Source of the DNA: Embleya hyalina
Lineage (GTDB): Bacteria; Actinomycetota; Actinomycetes; Streptomycetales; Streptomycetaceae
Assembly: GCF_003967355.1 (NCBI RefSeq)
Contig: NZ_BIFH01000030.1
Span: 87,716 to 151,715 of the forward strand
Direction of reading: 5' to 3'
Length of the DNA stretch: 64,000 nucleotides
Under the pieces are notes generated by a model. It saw nothing but the letters and a program-made list of their open reading frames with translations. It did no database searches and had not been told where the DNA came from. The stretch's first letter is position 1. Every line of letters begins with the position of its first letter. This document shows positions 25,032-32,980 of the stretch, piece after piece. The position numbers were made by a program, and so were the translations under genes.

Positions 25032-25658
25032 GTGGCCGAACCCCGTACCGAATCGACGATCACCCTCACCAGATCGCTCACCCGCGACCAGCAGGCGCGG
25101 CGCGAGCGGCTGGTGCGCGCCGCGTGCGATCTCGCCCTGGAAGGGGGCTACGCCGCGGTCACGATGCATGACGTCGCCGACCGCGCGGGGGTGGCCCGGG
25201 CCACCGTGTACCGCTACTTCACCTCGAAGAACCACCTGCTCAGCGAGGTCTCGGCGCTGTGGATCGGCGAGTTGTCCGACGAACTCGCCCGTCGACCGCT
25301 GCCCGCCGACCCGGCGGGGCGACTGGCCGCGCTGCTGTGTCGGATCGTCGAGGTGAGCGCGGAGAACCGCCTGCTGACCGAGGCGGTGGTGCAGGCCGCG
25401 ACCGCGCCGGACCCGTCCGCCGGACAGTCCCAGGAGAACTTCCACCAGAGCATCCACCGGATCACCGGCCTTGCCTTCGGCGAGCCCGGCGAGGACGCGG
25501 ACGGCGCCGTGGCGGCGCGACGGCACGACATCGAGACGGTGCTCGGCCACGTCCTGCTGTCCGGTCTGGTCAGTCTCACCGCCCGCGGTCGCGCGCTCGA
25601 CGAGGTCCAGGACCTGATGCGCACCGCCGTCCGCCTGTTCGTACCGCTCGACACGTGA
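25032..25658 (+). CDS. TetR-family regulator, KstR-like
   Basis: 208 residues starting at GTG 25032. The DNA-binding domain (residues 24-70) reads ARRERLVRAACDLALEGGYAAVTMHDVADRAGVARATVYRYFTSK, with an approach helix close to KstR-type sterol repressors. The C-terminal ligand domain is shorter on clear motifs, as expected. It lies 18 bases upstream of the P450 gene in the same direction and is divergent from the racemase-fadD operon. It most likely represses both operons until a CoA thioester or steroid intermediate binds. The KstR analogy is inferred from the HTH sequence, the context and the operator at 24878. Confidence 0.85.
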   Translation: MAEPRTESTITLTRSLTRDQQARRERLVRAACDLALEGGYAAVTMHDVADRAGVARATVYRYFTSKNHLLSEVSALWIGELSDELARRPLPADPAGRLAALLCRIVEVSAENRLLTEAVVQAATAPDPSAGQSQENFHQSIHRITGLAFGEPGEDADGAVAARRHDIETVLGHVLLSGLVSLTARGRALDEVQDLMRTAVRLFVPLDT

Positions 25659-25676
25659 TCACCCCGGAGGCCTGCC

Positions 25677-26849
25677 GTGACGACTCCCGCGATCCGCGAC
25701 ATCCATCTGCTCGACCGGGACTGGTACGCCGGTGACCCGTACGCCGACTACGCGTGGCTGCGCGAGCACGCGCCGGTGTACTACAGCGAACGCGCCGGCG
25801 TCTGGGGACTGACCCGGCACGCCGACCTGTCCTGGGCCGAGCGCAACCCGGAACTGTTCTCCTCGGCCAAGGGCTCGCGCCCGCTCGGCTATCCGCAACC
25901 GTCGATGATCGACTCCGACGACCCGCTGCACTACCGCCGCCGCAAGCTGGTCTCGAAGGGTTTCACGCCCCGGCAGATCGCCGCGATGGAGGACCACGTC
26001 CGGGACATCGTGACCTCGCTGATCGACGCGATGCTGGCCGGCGGGCGCAGCGCGGAGTTGGTCCGCGCCTTCTCCGCGCCGCTGCCGATGACGCTGATCG
26101 GCGAACTGCTCGGGGTCGGCGCCGAACACCGCGACCAACTCCAGCACTGGGCCGACGTGATGGTGATGCTCTCCGACGGCGGTGAACTCGGTCACAAGGC
26201 CGGCGAGGCGTTCGCCGAATACGTCGCCTACACGACGCGGGTGATCGAGGAGCGGCGCAAGACCCCCTCCGACGACCTGATCGGGATCCTGGTCGACGCC
26301 GAGATCGACGGAGAGAAGTTGTCCTTCGACGAGTTGATCGGCGAGTCCCTGCTGCTGCTCGTCGGCGGCAACGAGACCACCCGCAACGTGATATCCGGCG
26401 GCATCGCCGCGCTGCTGGCCGACCCCGGGCAACTGTCCCGATTGCGCGAGGACCCGGCGCTGATCCCGACCGCCGTGGAGGAATCGCTGCGCTGGGTGTC
26501 GCCGGTGGTCAACATGGCCCGGCACACGACACGTGACGTGGAGCTGCACGGGACGGTGATCCCGGCCGACTCGACGGTGATGATGCTCTACGGGGCGGCC
26601 AACCGGGACGCCGAGGTGTTCGCCGACCCGGAGCGCTTCGACGCCTTCCGCTCGCCCAACCCGCACATCGCGTTCGGGAGCGGACCGCACTTCTGCCTCG
26701 GCTCCTCGCTGGCCCGGCTGGAGATCCGGGTGGCCTTCGAGGAACTGCTGCGCCGCCTGCCGGACCTGCGATTGGCGCCCGGCGCCACGCTCGCGCACGG
26801 GCCGTCGTCGTTCATCCGGGGGCTGGTCGAACTGCGCGTGGAGTACTGA
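25677..26849 (+). CDS. Cytochrome P450, CYP142/CYP125-like (steroid or isoprenoid side-chain hydroxylase)
   Basis: 390 residues. I-helix GGNETT near residue 230, ExxR as EESLR near 268, and heme loop FGSGPHFCLG with Cys340. Long stretches follow the mycobacterial CYP142 pattern: MIDSDDPLHYRRRKLVSKGFTPR, APLPMTLIGELLGV, LLLLVGGNETTR and EESLRWVSPVVNMAR. CYP142 and CYP125 oxidise the terminal methyl of cholesterol-type side chains to the acid. The enzyme needs ferredoxin partners, and none is encoded nearby. The GTG start has GGAGG seven bases upstream. It is co-directional with the TetR gene. A different terpenoid substrate is possible. Confidence 0.88.
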   Translation: MTTPAIRDIHLLDRDWYAGDPYADYAWLREHAPVYYSERAGVWGLTRHADLSWAERNPELFSSAKGSRPLGYPQPSMIDSDDPLHYRRRKLVSKGFTPRQIAAMEDHVRDIVTSLIDAMLAGGRSAELVRAFSAPLPMTLIGELLGVGAEHRDQLQHWADVMVMLSDGGELGHKAGEAFAEYVAYTTRVIEERRKTPSDDLIGILVDAEIDGEKLSFDELIGESLLLLVGGNETTRNVISGGIAALLADPGQLSRLREDPALIPTAVEESLRWVSPVVNMARHTTRDVELHGTVIPADSTVMMLYGAANRDAEVFADPERFDAFRSPNPHIAFGSGPHFCLGSSLARLEIRVAFEELLRRLPDLRLAPGATLAHGPSSFIRGLVELRVEY

Positions 26850-27037
26850 GCCGGCGGCGGCCCGCCTCCCCGGCCCGGCCGTCGCCCCGCCTCCGGCCCC
26901 GCCTCCCGCCCCGGTTCCGGTCCGGGCCCGGTGCGAGGGAAGCACCTCGGATCCGGGCCGGACCGCTCGTGATCCGCCCGCGCAAAGTGGACACCCGCGT
27001 ATTCTCGGGCCAACTGCCGGACGACGAGGGGGGCGCC

Positions 27038-28765
27038 GTGAAACCGCTCGAGGCCGCGGATCCGCGGCGGATCGGCGGATACCGGGTGCTTCGCGTGCTG
27101 GGGGCGGGCGGGATGGGCCGGGTCTATCTCGGCCGCAACCCGGGCGGCCGGGTGGTGGCGATCAAGGTGGTGCGCTCCGAGTGGGCGGACGACCCGGGAT
27201 TTCGCGAGCGCTTCCGGCGCGAGGTGGACGCCGCACGGCGGGTCGGCGGCGCGTGGACCGCGCCGGTTCTGGACGCGGACACCGAGGCGGACACGCCCTG
27301 GGTGGTCACCGGCTACGTGGCCGGACCCAGCGTGTACGAGGCGGTGTCGGGCCGCGGGCCGCTGCCCGAGGAGACCGTGCGCACCCTCGGCGCGGGCCTG
27401 GCCGAGGCGCTGACCGCGATCCACGCGGCCGGCCTGGTGCACCGCGACATCAAGCCGTCGAACGTGCTGCTGTCCCTGGACGGGCCGCGCGTGATCGACT
27501 TCGGCATCTCGCGCGCGATGGACGCCTCGGTGCTCACCCGGACCGGGCACACCGTCGGCTCGCCGGGTTTCATGTCGCCGGAGCAGGTCGACGGGCGCGA
27601 CATCGGCCCGGCAAGCGACGTGTTCTCGCTCGGCTCGGTCCTGGTGTTCGCGGCGACCGGTACCGGGCCGTTCGGCGAGGGCAGCGGCCAGGCGCTGATG
27701 TACCGGATCGTGGCCCAGGAGCCGCGCCTGGACGACCTGCCGGGGCGGTTGCGCGAGGTGGTCGCGGCGTGCCTGGCCAAACACGCCGGATCCCGGCCGA
27801 GCCCGGCCGAGCTGCTGGCGGCGCTGGCGCCGGCGGGTACGGGCGACCTGGTTGCGGGGAACTGGCTGCCGACGGACCTGACCACCGCGCTGTCCCGCCG
27901 CGCGATCGAACTCCTGGAACTGGACGAGGACGGGGCGCCGGACGCGGGCGGGTTCGTGGCGACCGGCAGCGGGGCGCCCACGTGGGACGACCGGCCGGCG
28001 GGGGCGCCGGCGGCGGAGCCGACCGGGGTGACACATGTCCCCGCGGAGCCGGTCGGTGCGGCGTACCTCCCGCCGGAATCCCCGCCGTCGATGGCGTCGG
28101 CCCCGCAGTCCCCGATCCCGCGATCCCCGGGCGCGTCCGCGTTCCCCGGGGCGCCCGAGACGTACGTGGGGGACCGTACGCCGCCGCCGAAGCACTCGCG
28201 CCGGATCGCTCCGTGGGTGTACGCGCTCGTCGTCGTGCTGCTGGTCGCCGGCGGCACCACCGCGGCGCTGCTGTGGCAGCGGGGCGGCGACAAGGACGAG
28301 CCGACGGCGGCCGGACACCAGGGCACCCCGAGTCCGTCGTCCTCGGGGCAGGCATCCCCGGACCCGGCGTCCCCCGGCAAGGTGTCCCCCGGCTCCGCGA
28401 CGGACACCCTCCCGCAGTCCTACCACGGCGTCTGGACCGGCGAAGCGACCTCGGACCTCGGCAGTGTCACGCAGATCACCGTCACGCTGACCGGCGGCAA
28501 GGTGGGGGACGGCAAGGTCGGCGTCACCAAGCTGACCGGTACACCGGTCGGCGGCCCTCCGGCCGACTGCGACGCGGATCTGGAACTGCTGTCGGTGTCC
28601 GCGGACAAGGGCGTCGAACTGACCAGCCATCTGACCCACAACCGGAACTGCGTGGACGGCCGGGTCCTCGTCAAACTGCTGACGCAGACCACGATGTCCT
28701 ACGAGTCGCCGGGGGAAAGCCCGCTGACCTCGACCTCCAGGGGACGACTGACGAAGAAGGGCTGA
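27038..28765 (+). CDS. Membrane Ser/Thr protein kinase
   Basis: 575 residues. Residues 10-265 are a eukaryotic-type kinase domain: Gly loop VLGAGGMGRVYLG, catalytic Lys in VAIKVVRSE, HRDIKPSNVLL, DFGIS and GSPGFMSPEQVDG. A disordered Pro/Ala-rich linker with THVPAEP follows, then a single membrane helix (WVYALVVVLLVAGGTTAALLW, about 395-415). A 160-residue extracellular part follows, starting with a Ser/Pro spacer and containing two Cys (ADCDADLE, RNCVDG). It is not a PASTA kinase, so it probably senses something other than peptidoglycan. The GTG at 27038 is chosen over an upstream GTG at 26969 because GAGGGGGGCG precedes it and the kinase domain then starts normally. Confidence 0.9.
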   Translation: MKPLEAADPRRIGGYRVLRVLGAGGMGRVYLGRNPGGRVVAIKVVRSEWADDPGFRERFRREVDAARRVGGAWTAPVLDADTEADTPWVVTGYVAGPSVYEAVSGRGPLPEETVRTLGAGLAEALTAIHAAGLVHRDIKPSNVLLSLDGPRVIDFGISRAMDASVLTRTGHTVGSPGFMSPEQVDGRDIGPASDVFSLGSVLVFAATGTGPFGEGSGQALMYRIVAQEPRLDDLPGRLREVVAACLAKHAGSRPSPAELLAALAPAGTGDLVAGNWLPTDLTTALSRRAIELLELDEDGAPDAGGFVATGSGAPTWDDRPAGAPAAEPTGVTHVPAEPVGAAYLPPESPPSMASAPQSPIPRSPGASAFPGAPETYVGDRTPPPKHSRRIAPWVYALVVVLLVAGGTTAALLWQRGGDKDEPTAAGHQGTPSPSSSGQASPDPASPGKVSPGSATDTLPQSYHGVWTGEATSDLGSVTQITVTLTGGKVGDGKVGVTKLTGTPVGGPPADCDADLELLSVSADKGVELTSHLTHNRNCVDGRVLVKLLTQTTMSYESPGESPLTSTSRGRLTKKG

Positions 28766-28865
28766 CCCCCGGTCGGGAACCATCGTTCCCGACCCATGCG
28801 TCAAACTGGACACCTGTCGAATGCGGAACGGCCTGTCGGGTCGGTAATGCCCGGTCGAGTGGGGA

Positions 28866-29741
28866 ATGGCGAGTTCGGACATGCGGCACAGCCCTGGGAA
28901 CGCGGACGACGAGCACGGCGCCGACGTGCTCGACGAGCGTTTTCGCGAACTCGTGGTCGAACTCGCCCCGCGGGTGCCGCTGCCGCCCGTCGCCGGGATC
29001 CACCGGGTGGTGCGCCGTCGGCGGCTGCGCAACCGAGTCCTGGCCGGAGTCGCCTCGCTGGTGGTGGTCGCGGGTGGGGCGACCCTGGCGAGCACCGGAT
29101 TCGGCGGCGACGACGCGAAGCCGACGCACCGGGAACAGGCGGCCGTGAGCCCGAGCGTGCCCCCGTCGCCGGCGGTGACGTCGGCCGGCCCGTCCGCGAC
29201 GCTGAGCGAGACCTTCTACCCGACCGCCCAGGAGTTCCCGGCGGTGGCCGGGATCTACGACAACTGGCGGGTGGTGGAGACCCGGGAGGCGATGGGCGAG
29301 GAACTGGGTCCGTGTGCCACCGACACGATCGCCGGCCTCGGCGCGGTACAGACCGAGGAGCGGCTGTACCGGCACGACGGGCAGGGCGGCGGCCTGGTGC
29401 GGCTGGTCCGCTACCCGGACGAACGCACCGCGGTGACGGCGGTGGCCGACTTCACGGGCGGACTCGCCGGGCCCTGTCCGGAGAGCAACCGCCCCAACGC
29501 GATGGCCGACGGCACGTTGCGGATCACGCCGCTGAACGCGGAAGGCTCCGCCTGGCGGATTCAGGGACTGGTCAGCGGCGAGGACCAGTACGCGGACTTC
29601 GGCGTCCTGCGCAACGGCCCGGTGGTGGCGGTGGTGCAGGAAACGAGCATCGGCCCGGTGAAGGAGCCGCCCACGGACGGGTTCCTCCGATTGGTCGACA
29701 CCCTCCGGAAACGGTTGGGAAAGCCCGGATCCGGACCCTGA
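28866..29741 (+). CDS. Predicted membrane-anchored protein of unknown function
   Basis: 291 residues. A cytoplasmic N-terminus with LDERFRELVVELAPRVPLPPVAGIHRVVRRRRLRNR (anti-sigma-factor-like layout) precedes one membrane helix (VLAGVASLVVVAGGATLASTGF, about residues 58-79). A secreted domain of about 190 residues follows, with two Cys (LGPCATDT and AGPCPESN). I know no family function. It starts 100 bases after the kinase on the same strand, and a functional link is possible. The ATG at 28866 has only a weak GGGGA ribosome site, and an ATG five codons later is an alternative. Confidence 0.65.
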   Translation: MASSDMRHSPGNADDEHGADVLDERFRELVVELAPRVPLPPVAGIHRVVRRRRLRNRVLAGVASLVVVAGGATLASTGFGGDDAKPTHREQAAVSPSVPPSPAVTSAGPSATLSETFYPTAQEFPAVAGIYDNWRVVETREAMGEELGPCATDTIAGLGAVQTEERLYRHDGQGGGLVRLVRYPDERTAVTAVADFTGGLAGPCPESNRPNAMADGTLRITPLNAEGSAWRIQGLVSGEDQYADFGVLRNGPVVAVVQETSIGPVKEPPTDGFLRLVDTLRKRLGKPGSGP

Positions 29742-30052
29742 TGTTCCGAATTCCAGCTTTTCGCCGGCCAATACCGCAGGCAATAGGCGACCCCGGTCCT
29801 CGAATGCTGCGAACAGGTGAGCGACACGGCAATCCGACACCTGGCTATTCGCCACTCACGCGAGCCGGCCGGATTTCACGCGTACGGCCCAGGGGGTATG
29901 GAACGCCGTGGCCGACAACAGGCGCTAAGCTGTGCGCGCGCCCTCGAAGTCGGTCAACCCGCAGAGGTGTCCACCCTGCATGGAATCACCCTGCACGGAA
30001 TCATCCGGCTGCCGGCCCACCTATTCTCATCGGCTCTTTTCGGAGGCAATGC
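29742..30052 (+). other. Intergenic leader of the DUF397 gene
   Basis: About 310 bases without a supported gene. They contain the tandem 15-base repeat listed separately, and TAAGCT near 29925 as a possible -10 element. The strand bias and start-proximal position suggest a promoter region for the DUF397 gene. Confidence 0.45.
29973..30002 (+). repeat. Tandem 15-base direct repeat upstream of DUF397 gene
   Basis: Two abutting copies of ACCCTGCAYGGAATC (29973-29987 and 29988-30002) differ at one base. They lie 51 bases upstream of the DUF397 start and may be an operator for a XRE-type regulator. Confidence 0.6.
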
Positions 30053-30241
30053 ATGGCGGAGTTCGAGCCGCTGGGAAGCGCGTGGCGCAAGAGCACCAGG
30101 AGCGCGGACGTGAACTGTGTCGAAGCCAGGCACCAGGACGAGGTCGAGGTCAGGGACTCGAAGGCGCCGGTGTCGCGGCTGGCTTTCGGGGCCCGCTCCT
30201 GGGGTTCGTTTCTTCATGCAACCGGTCGTTCGGCGAACTGA
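30053..30241 (+). CDS. DUF397 domain protein
   Basis: 62 residues with the DUF397 pattern: AWRKSTRSADVNCVEA, VEVRDSKAP, then LAFGARSWGSFL. These small acidic proteins are very numerous in Streptomyces and usually sit next to a XRE-DUF5753 regulator, with which they act in developmental control (WhiJ/BldB-like systems) or in toxin-antitoxin-like pairs (Scr1/Scr2). The partner here is probably the regulator at 30865-31776, 0.6 kb away on the other strand. GGAGG lies seven bases before the ATG. A hairpin terminator follows. Confidence 0.85.
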   Translation: MAEFEPLGSAWRKSTRSADVNCVEARHQDEVEVRDSKAPVSRLAFGARSWGSFLHATGRSAN

Positions 30242-30281
30242 TCCGGTTGCTCCCGGCGACTTTGCACGCCGATACGTGAAG

Positions 30282-30305
30282 GCGGCCTGCCGTTCGGCAG
30301 GCCGC
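30282..30305 (+). terminator. Hairpin terminator after DUF397
   Basis: GCGGCCTGCC and its exact complement around a GTTC tetraloop, 40 bases after the stop codon. Confidence 0.75.
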
Positions 30306-30347
30306 GATTGATATGGGCGCAAGGCCCGAGGACGGGTTTGGTATCCG

Positions 30348-30470
30348 TTACCCGATGAGGGTGAGCAGTCCGGCGGCCCGGAGCGTGTAATAAAGCGCTC
30401 CCGCTGTCACCGCGGCCACGGCTACCAGCAGAAAGATCACGCGGAGCATCCTCTCGAAGTCGTCCTGCAC
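30348..30470 (-). CDS. 40-residue single-helix membrane peptide
   Basis: A small gene too short for ordinary ORF calling. GTG at 30468-30470 is preceded by an ideal Shine-Dalgarno, AAAGGAGGTGA (complement of 30475-30485), at ideal spacing. The frame encodes MQDDFERMLRVIFLLV, continues with AVAAVTAGALYYTLRAAGLL and ends TLIG. An acidic N-terminus is followed by one 25-residue hydrophobic helix. It could be a small membrane regulator or a type I toxin-like peptide. It lies between the DUF397 gene and the XRE-DUF5753 regulator, downstream of a strong minus-strand terminator, so it should have its own promoter within 30486-30627. Confidence 0.65.
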   Translation of the reverse strand: MQDDFERMLRVIFLLVAVAAVTAGALYYTLRAAGLLTLIG

Positions 30471-30864
30471 GAGTTCACCTCCTTTCCCCGATCAGGCGTC
30501 CTTTCGTGTCGACGGTGGGTACCGTGCAAGGGCGGGGAGGACGGCGTTGTTGCCCTCATCTGTGATTGTGCATGCCGATGTCCGCTTTCGCCAGAGTGAG
30601 TCGAGTCTGCTATGCGTGGTCCCACGCAAAAAAGAACGGGTTGTCCCGGTAAGTCATAAAAACTGACTCGGGACAACCCGTTCGTAGCCTCGCAGTGGCC
30701 GCTGCGAAACCGTGCTGCTCATCGACATCGAGCAACGGATACGTACCTGACATTATGCGCAGGGATGTGCAATCAGCCAAGTGGCTCTTGGCATGTAATC
30801 AACTCGCGTCCTGGCTGCGCGCGTGCTGTCGGCCGGCCTGCTGCCACAACGCCCGGTACACCCC
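30471..30864 (-). other. Intergenic region between XRE regulator and small peptide gene
   Basis: About 390 bases holding the U-tract terminator (30628-30683), a short hairpin TGCGTGG/CCACGCA at 30612-30627 next to it, and a small GCCAAG/CTTGGC hairpin near 30777-30793. The stretch is AT-richer than the surroundings. No further ORF is supported. Confidence 0.5.
30628..30683 (-). terminator. Intrinsic terminator with U-tract (minus strand)
   Basis: A 15-bp perfect stem (30634-30648 with 30669-30683) contains an inner 5-bp stem AGTCA/TGACT and an AT-rich loop. On the minus strand it is followed directly by six T residues (30628-30633). This is a textbook Rho-independent terminator, uncommon in this GC context, about 180 bases downstream of the XRE-DUF5753 gene. 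Confidence 0.85.
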
Positions 30865-31776
30865 CTATTCGGGGGGATCGATGCCGGTGGGCGGCGGGGT
30901 CGAGCCCGGTGCGAAACGTTCGAGCGCGGCGTCCAGCATCTCCGGCGCGTGCTCCCGCGACGCGAGTTGTTCGAGGCCCCAGAACGTCTCCAGGTAGGAG
31001 AGCGGGGAAACGGTCGGCGGGTCCTCCGGGTTGCCCTCGCGGATGACGATGTTGCCGGAGGGGGTTTCGATGAACAGCACCGCCTCGTCCTCGAGGTCGG
31101 GGAACTCCATGAGCTGGTAGGCGATGCGGGCCCGGTGGTACAACCCGGACTCGAACGGCACCACCCGGATCGTGATGTTGGGCCACTCCGCGTACTTGCG
31201 GATGCGGCGGATCTGGTTCCGCATGACCGCCGGGCCGCCGACCGCGCGATGCATCACGCTCTCGTCGACGATGAAGTGCAGTGTGGGTCCGTCCGGGCGC
31301 ATCAGCCGCTCCTGCCGGTCCATCCGCAGGGCGACGTTCTCGTCCAGCGCGGGACCGGCCGGCGTCATCACCCGGAGCACCTCGCGCGCGTACTCCTCGG
31401 TCTGCAACAGGCCCGGGACCAGGATCGGTTCGAAGTTGCGGATGACCGTGGCCGAGGACTCGTAGCCGAGGAAGACCTTCGCCTCCGCGGTGAGGATGTT
31501 CCGGTAGGCGTACCACCAACTGCGCTGCTTCGACGCCCTGGCCATGTCGATGAACTCGGCGACCCGGGCCGGTTCCAGCACGCCGTAGTGCTGGAGCAGA
31601 GCCTTGAGGTCGGTGGTCGAGATGTTGACCTGACCGGTTTCGATCCGGATCAGCTTGGAGAGCGACCAATCCATCTCCAGCGCAACGTCCCTTTGGATGT
31701 AACCGCAGGCCTCGCGCGTCTGCCGCAGCAGGGCCCGGAGCCTGCGTCCCTGGAACATCGGGTCCCGTGTACCCAT
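30865..31776 (-). CDS. XRE-family regulator with DUF5753 (Scr1-like)
   Basis: 303 residues. Residues 9-65 are a helix-turn-helix domain (LRALLRQTREACGYIQRDVALEMDWSLSKLIRIETG). The rest is DUF5753 with LVPGLLQTEEYAREVL, FIVDESVMHRAVGGPAVMRNQI, IRVVPFESGLYHR and VLFIETPSGN. This is the regulator half of the widespread Streptomyces pairs with DUF397 proteins. The ATG at 31774-31776 follows GGGGGGCGG; further upstream in-frame starts add no family sequence. Probable partner: the DUF397 gene at 30053. Confidence 0.88.
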   Translation of the reverse strand: MGTRDPMFQGRRLRALLRQTREACGYIQRDVALEMDWSLSKLIRIETGQVNISTTDLKALLQHYGVLEPARVAEFIDMARASKQRSWWYAYRNILTAEAKVFLGYESSATVIRNFEPILVPGLLQTEEYAREVLRVMTPAGPALDENVALRMDRQERLMRPDGPTLHFIVDESVMHRAVGGPAVMRNQIRRIRKYAEWPNITIRVVPFESGLYHRARIAYQLMEFPDLEDEAVLFIETPSGNIVIREGNPEDPPTVSPLSYLETFWGLEQLASREHAPEMLDAALERFAPGSTPPPTGIDPPE

Positions 31777-31998
31777 CGGCCGCCCCCCAAAGGTTGTCGG
31801 CAGCGATCTCGCATCCAGCGAGGGCGCAGAACGGGTGGTGCACAAATGCCACCCGGAGAACAGCATCGCGTCGAATCGGCCGACGCGACAAGCCCTCACC
31901 GAGGTCCGAAGCGTGCGGATCCGGCGCCTGGTCGGTCGACGCGGCGCCGGATCCGGGGGATGTCCGCGGAGGGGGTCGGGGGGTGCCCGCGGGGGCGA

Positions 31999-32937
31999 TC
32001 AGCCTTCCAGCGCGTAGGACTCGGCGCCGTCCGGGCCGACCGGCTTCGAGCCCCGGAGGGTCACCCGCTGCATCGAACGGCGCATGCCCGGCGGCACGTC
32101 GGTCGGGACGAGGTGCACGGTCGCGCGGTTGTCCCAGAACGCGATGCTGCCCGGCTGCCACCGGAAGCGCACGCTGAACTCCGCGTCGGCGATGTGCGCG
32201 TAGAGCATCTCCAGGACGTGGGCGCTCTCCTGTCGGCTCAACTCCCGGATGTGGCTGGTGAAGTTCGGGTTGACGAACAACACCTTCTCGCCGGTCTCCG
32301 GGTGCACCCGCACGACCGGGTGCACCGCGCGCAGCCCGTCGCCCAGGAACTGCTTGCCCAGCTTGCTCTGCAGTTCGCCGCGCTTGATCGGCAGCGCGTT
32401 GTGGTGCACCGCGTGCAGTCCGTCGACCAACTCCTTGAGCGGGTCGGACAGTCGCTCGTAGGCCAGGGCCAGGTTGGCCCACTGGGTGTCGCCGCCGTAC
32501 GGCGGCACGATCACCCCGCGCAGGATCGACGCGGTCGGCGGGTCGGGAATGAACGTCACGTCGGTGTGCCAGCGGCTCTCCACGAAGCTGCCGCCGCCAC
32601 CCATGCCCAACTGCTGGTTGTCCAGCAGCAGGATCTCCGGGTGGTCGGGGAAGGCGGCGGGCAACGTCGGGTGGCCGGGGGCGAGTTCGCCGAAGGCGAG
32701 GCCGAACGCCTTGTGCTGTTCCTGGGTCAGGTGCTGGTCGCGGAAGAACACCACCTTCCACTTCAGCCAGATCGCCCGGATCTCGGCGACCAGCTCGGCG
32801 CCCAGCGGCCGGGCCAGGTCGACGCCGAAGATCTCGGCGCCGATGTGCCCGGCCATCGGCCGCACTTCCAGGCCGAGCGCGGCGGCCGCGGCGGGGGTGG
32901 GGTCCTCGTACGTGGGCTGGTCGATGATGCTCGTCAT
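31999..32937 (-). CDS. TauD/TfdA-family 2-oxoglutarate dioxygenase
   Basis: 312 residues, Fe(II)/2-oxoglutarate-dependent. The iron-binding triad is present: His and Asp in SRWHTDVTFIPDPP, and the distal His in FWDNRATVHLVP, with the 2-oxoglutarate Arg in MRRSMQRVTLRG. The front LEVRPMAGHIGAEIFGVDLARPL is typical of taurine and alkylsulfatase-type dioxygenases. The substrate could be taurine, another sulfonate, an alkyl sulfate or a phenoxy acid. It lies 43 bases after a TetR gene in the same direction, which may control it. AGGAGG lies eight bases before the ATG. Confidence 0.9.
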   Translation of the reverse strand: MTSIIDQPTYEDPTPAAAAALGLEVRPMAGHIGAEIFGVDLARPLGAELVAEIRAIWLKWKVVFFRDQHLTQEQHKAFGLAFGELAPGHPTLPAAFPDHPEILLLDNQQLGMGGGGSFVESRWHTDVTFIPDPPTASILRGVIVPPYGGDTQWANLALAYERLSDPLKELVDGLHAVHHNALPIKRGELQSKLGKQFLGDGLRAVHPVVRVHPETGEKVLFVNPNFTSHIRELSRQESAHVLEMLYAHIADAEFSVRFRWQPGSIAFWDNRATVHLVPTDVPPGMRRSMQRVTLRGSKPVGPDGAESYALEG

Positions 32938-32980
32938 GGCCGAACCTCCTGAGCCGAAGCGAGGTCCCGTGGCGGGACCG

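Noticed and set aside
22028-25081. 1017-residue minus-strand open frame
   Set aside because: Only its C-terminal 292 residues (SDR) look like protein. The rest is the racemase and nitroreductase genes read in a wrong frame.
28796-30241. 481-residue frame covering the region between the kinase and DUF397
   Set aside because: Only the last 62 codons are a gene (DUF397); the rest is the 28866 gene out of frame.
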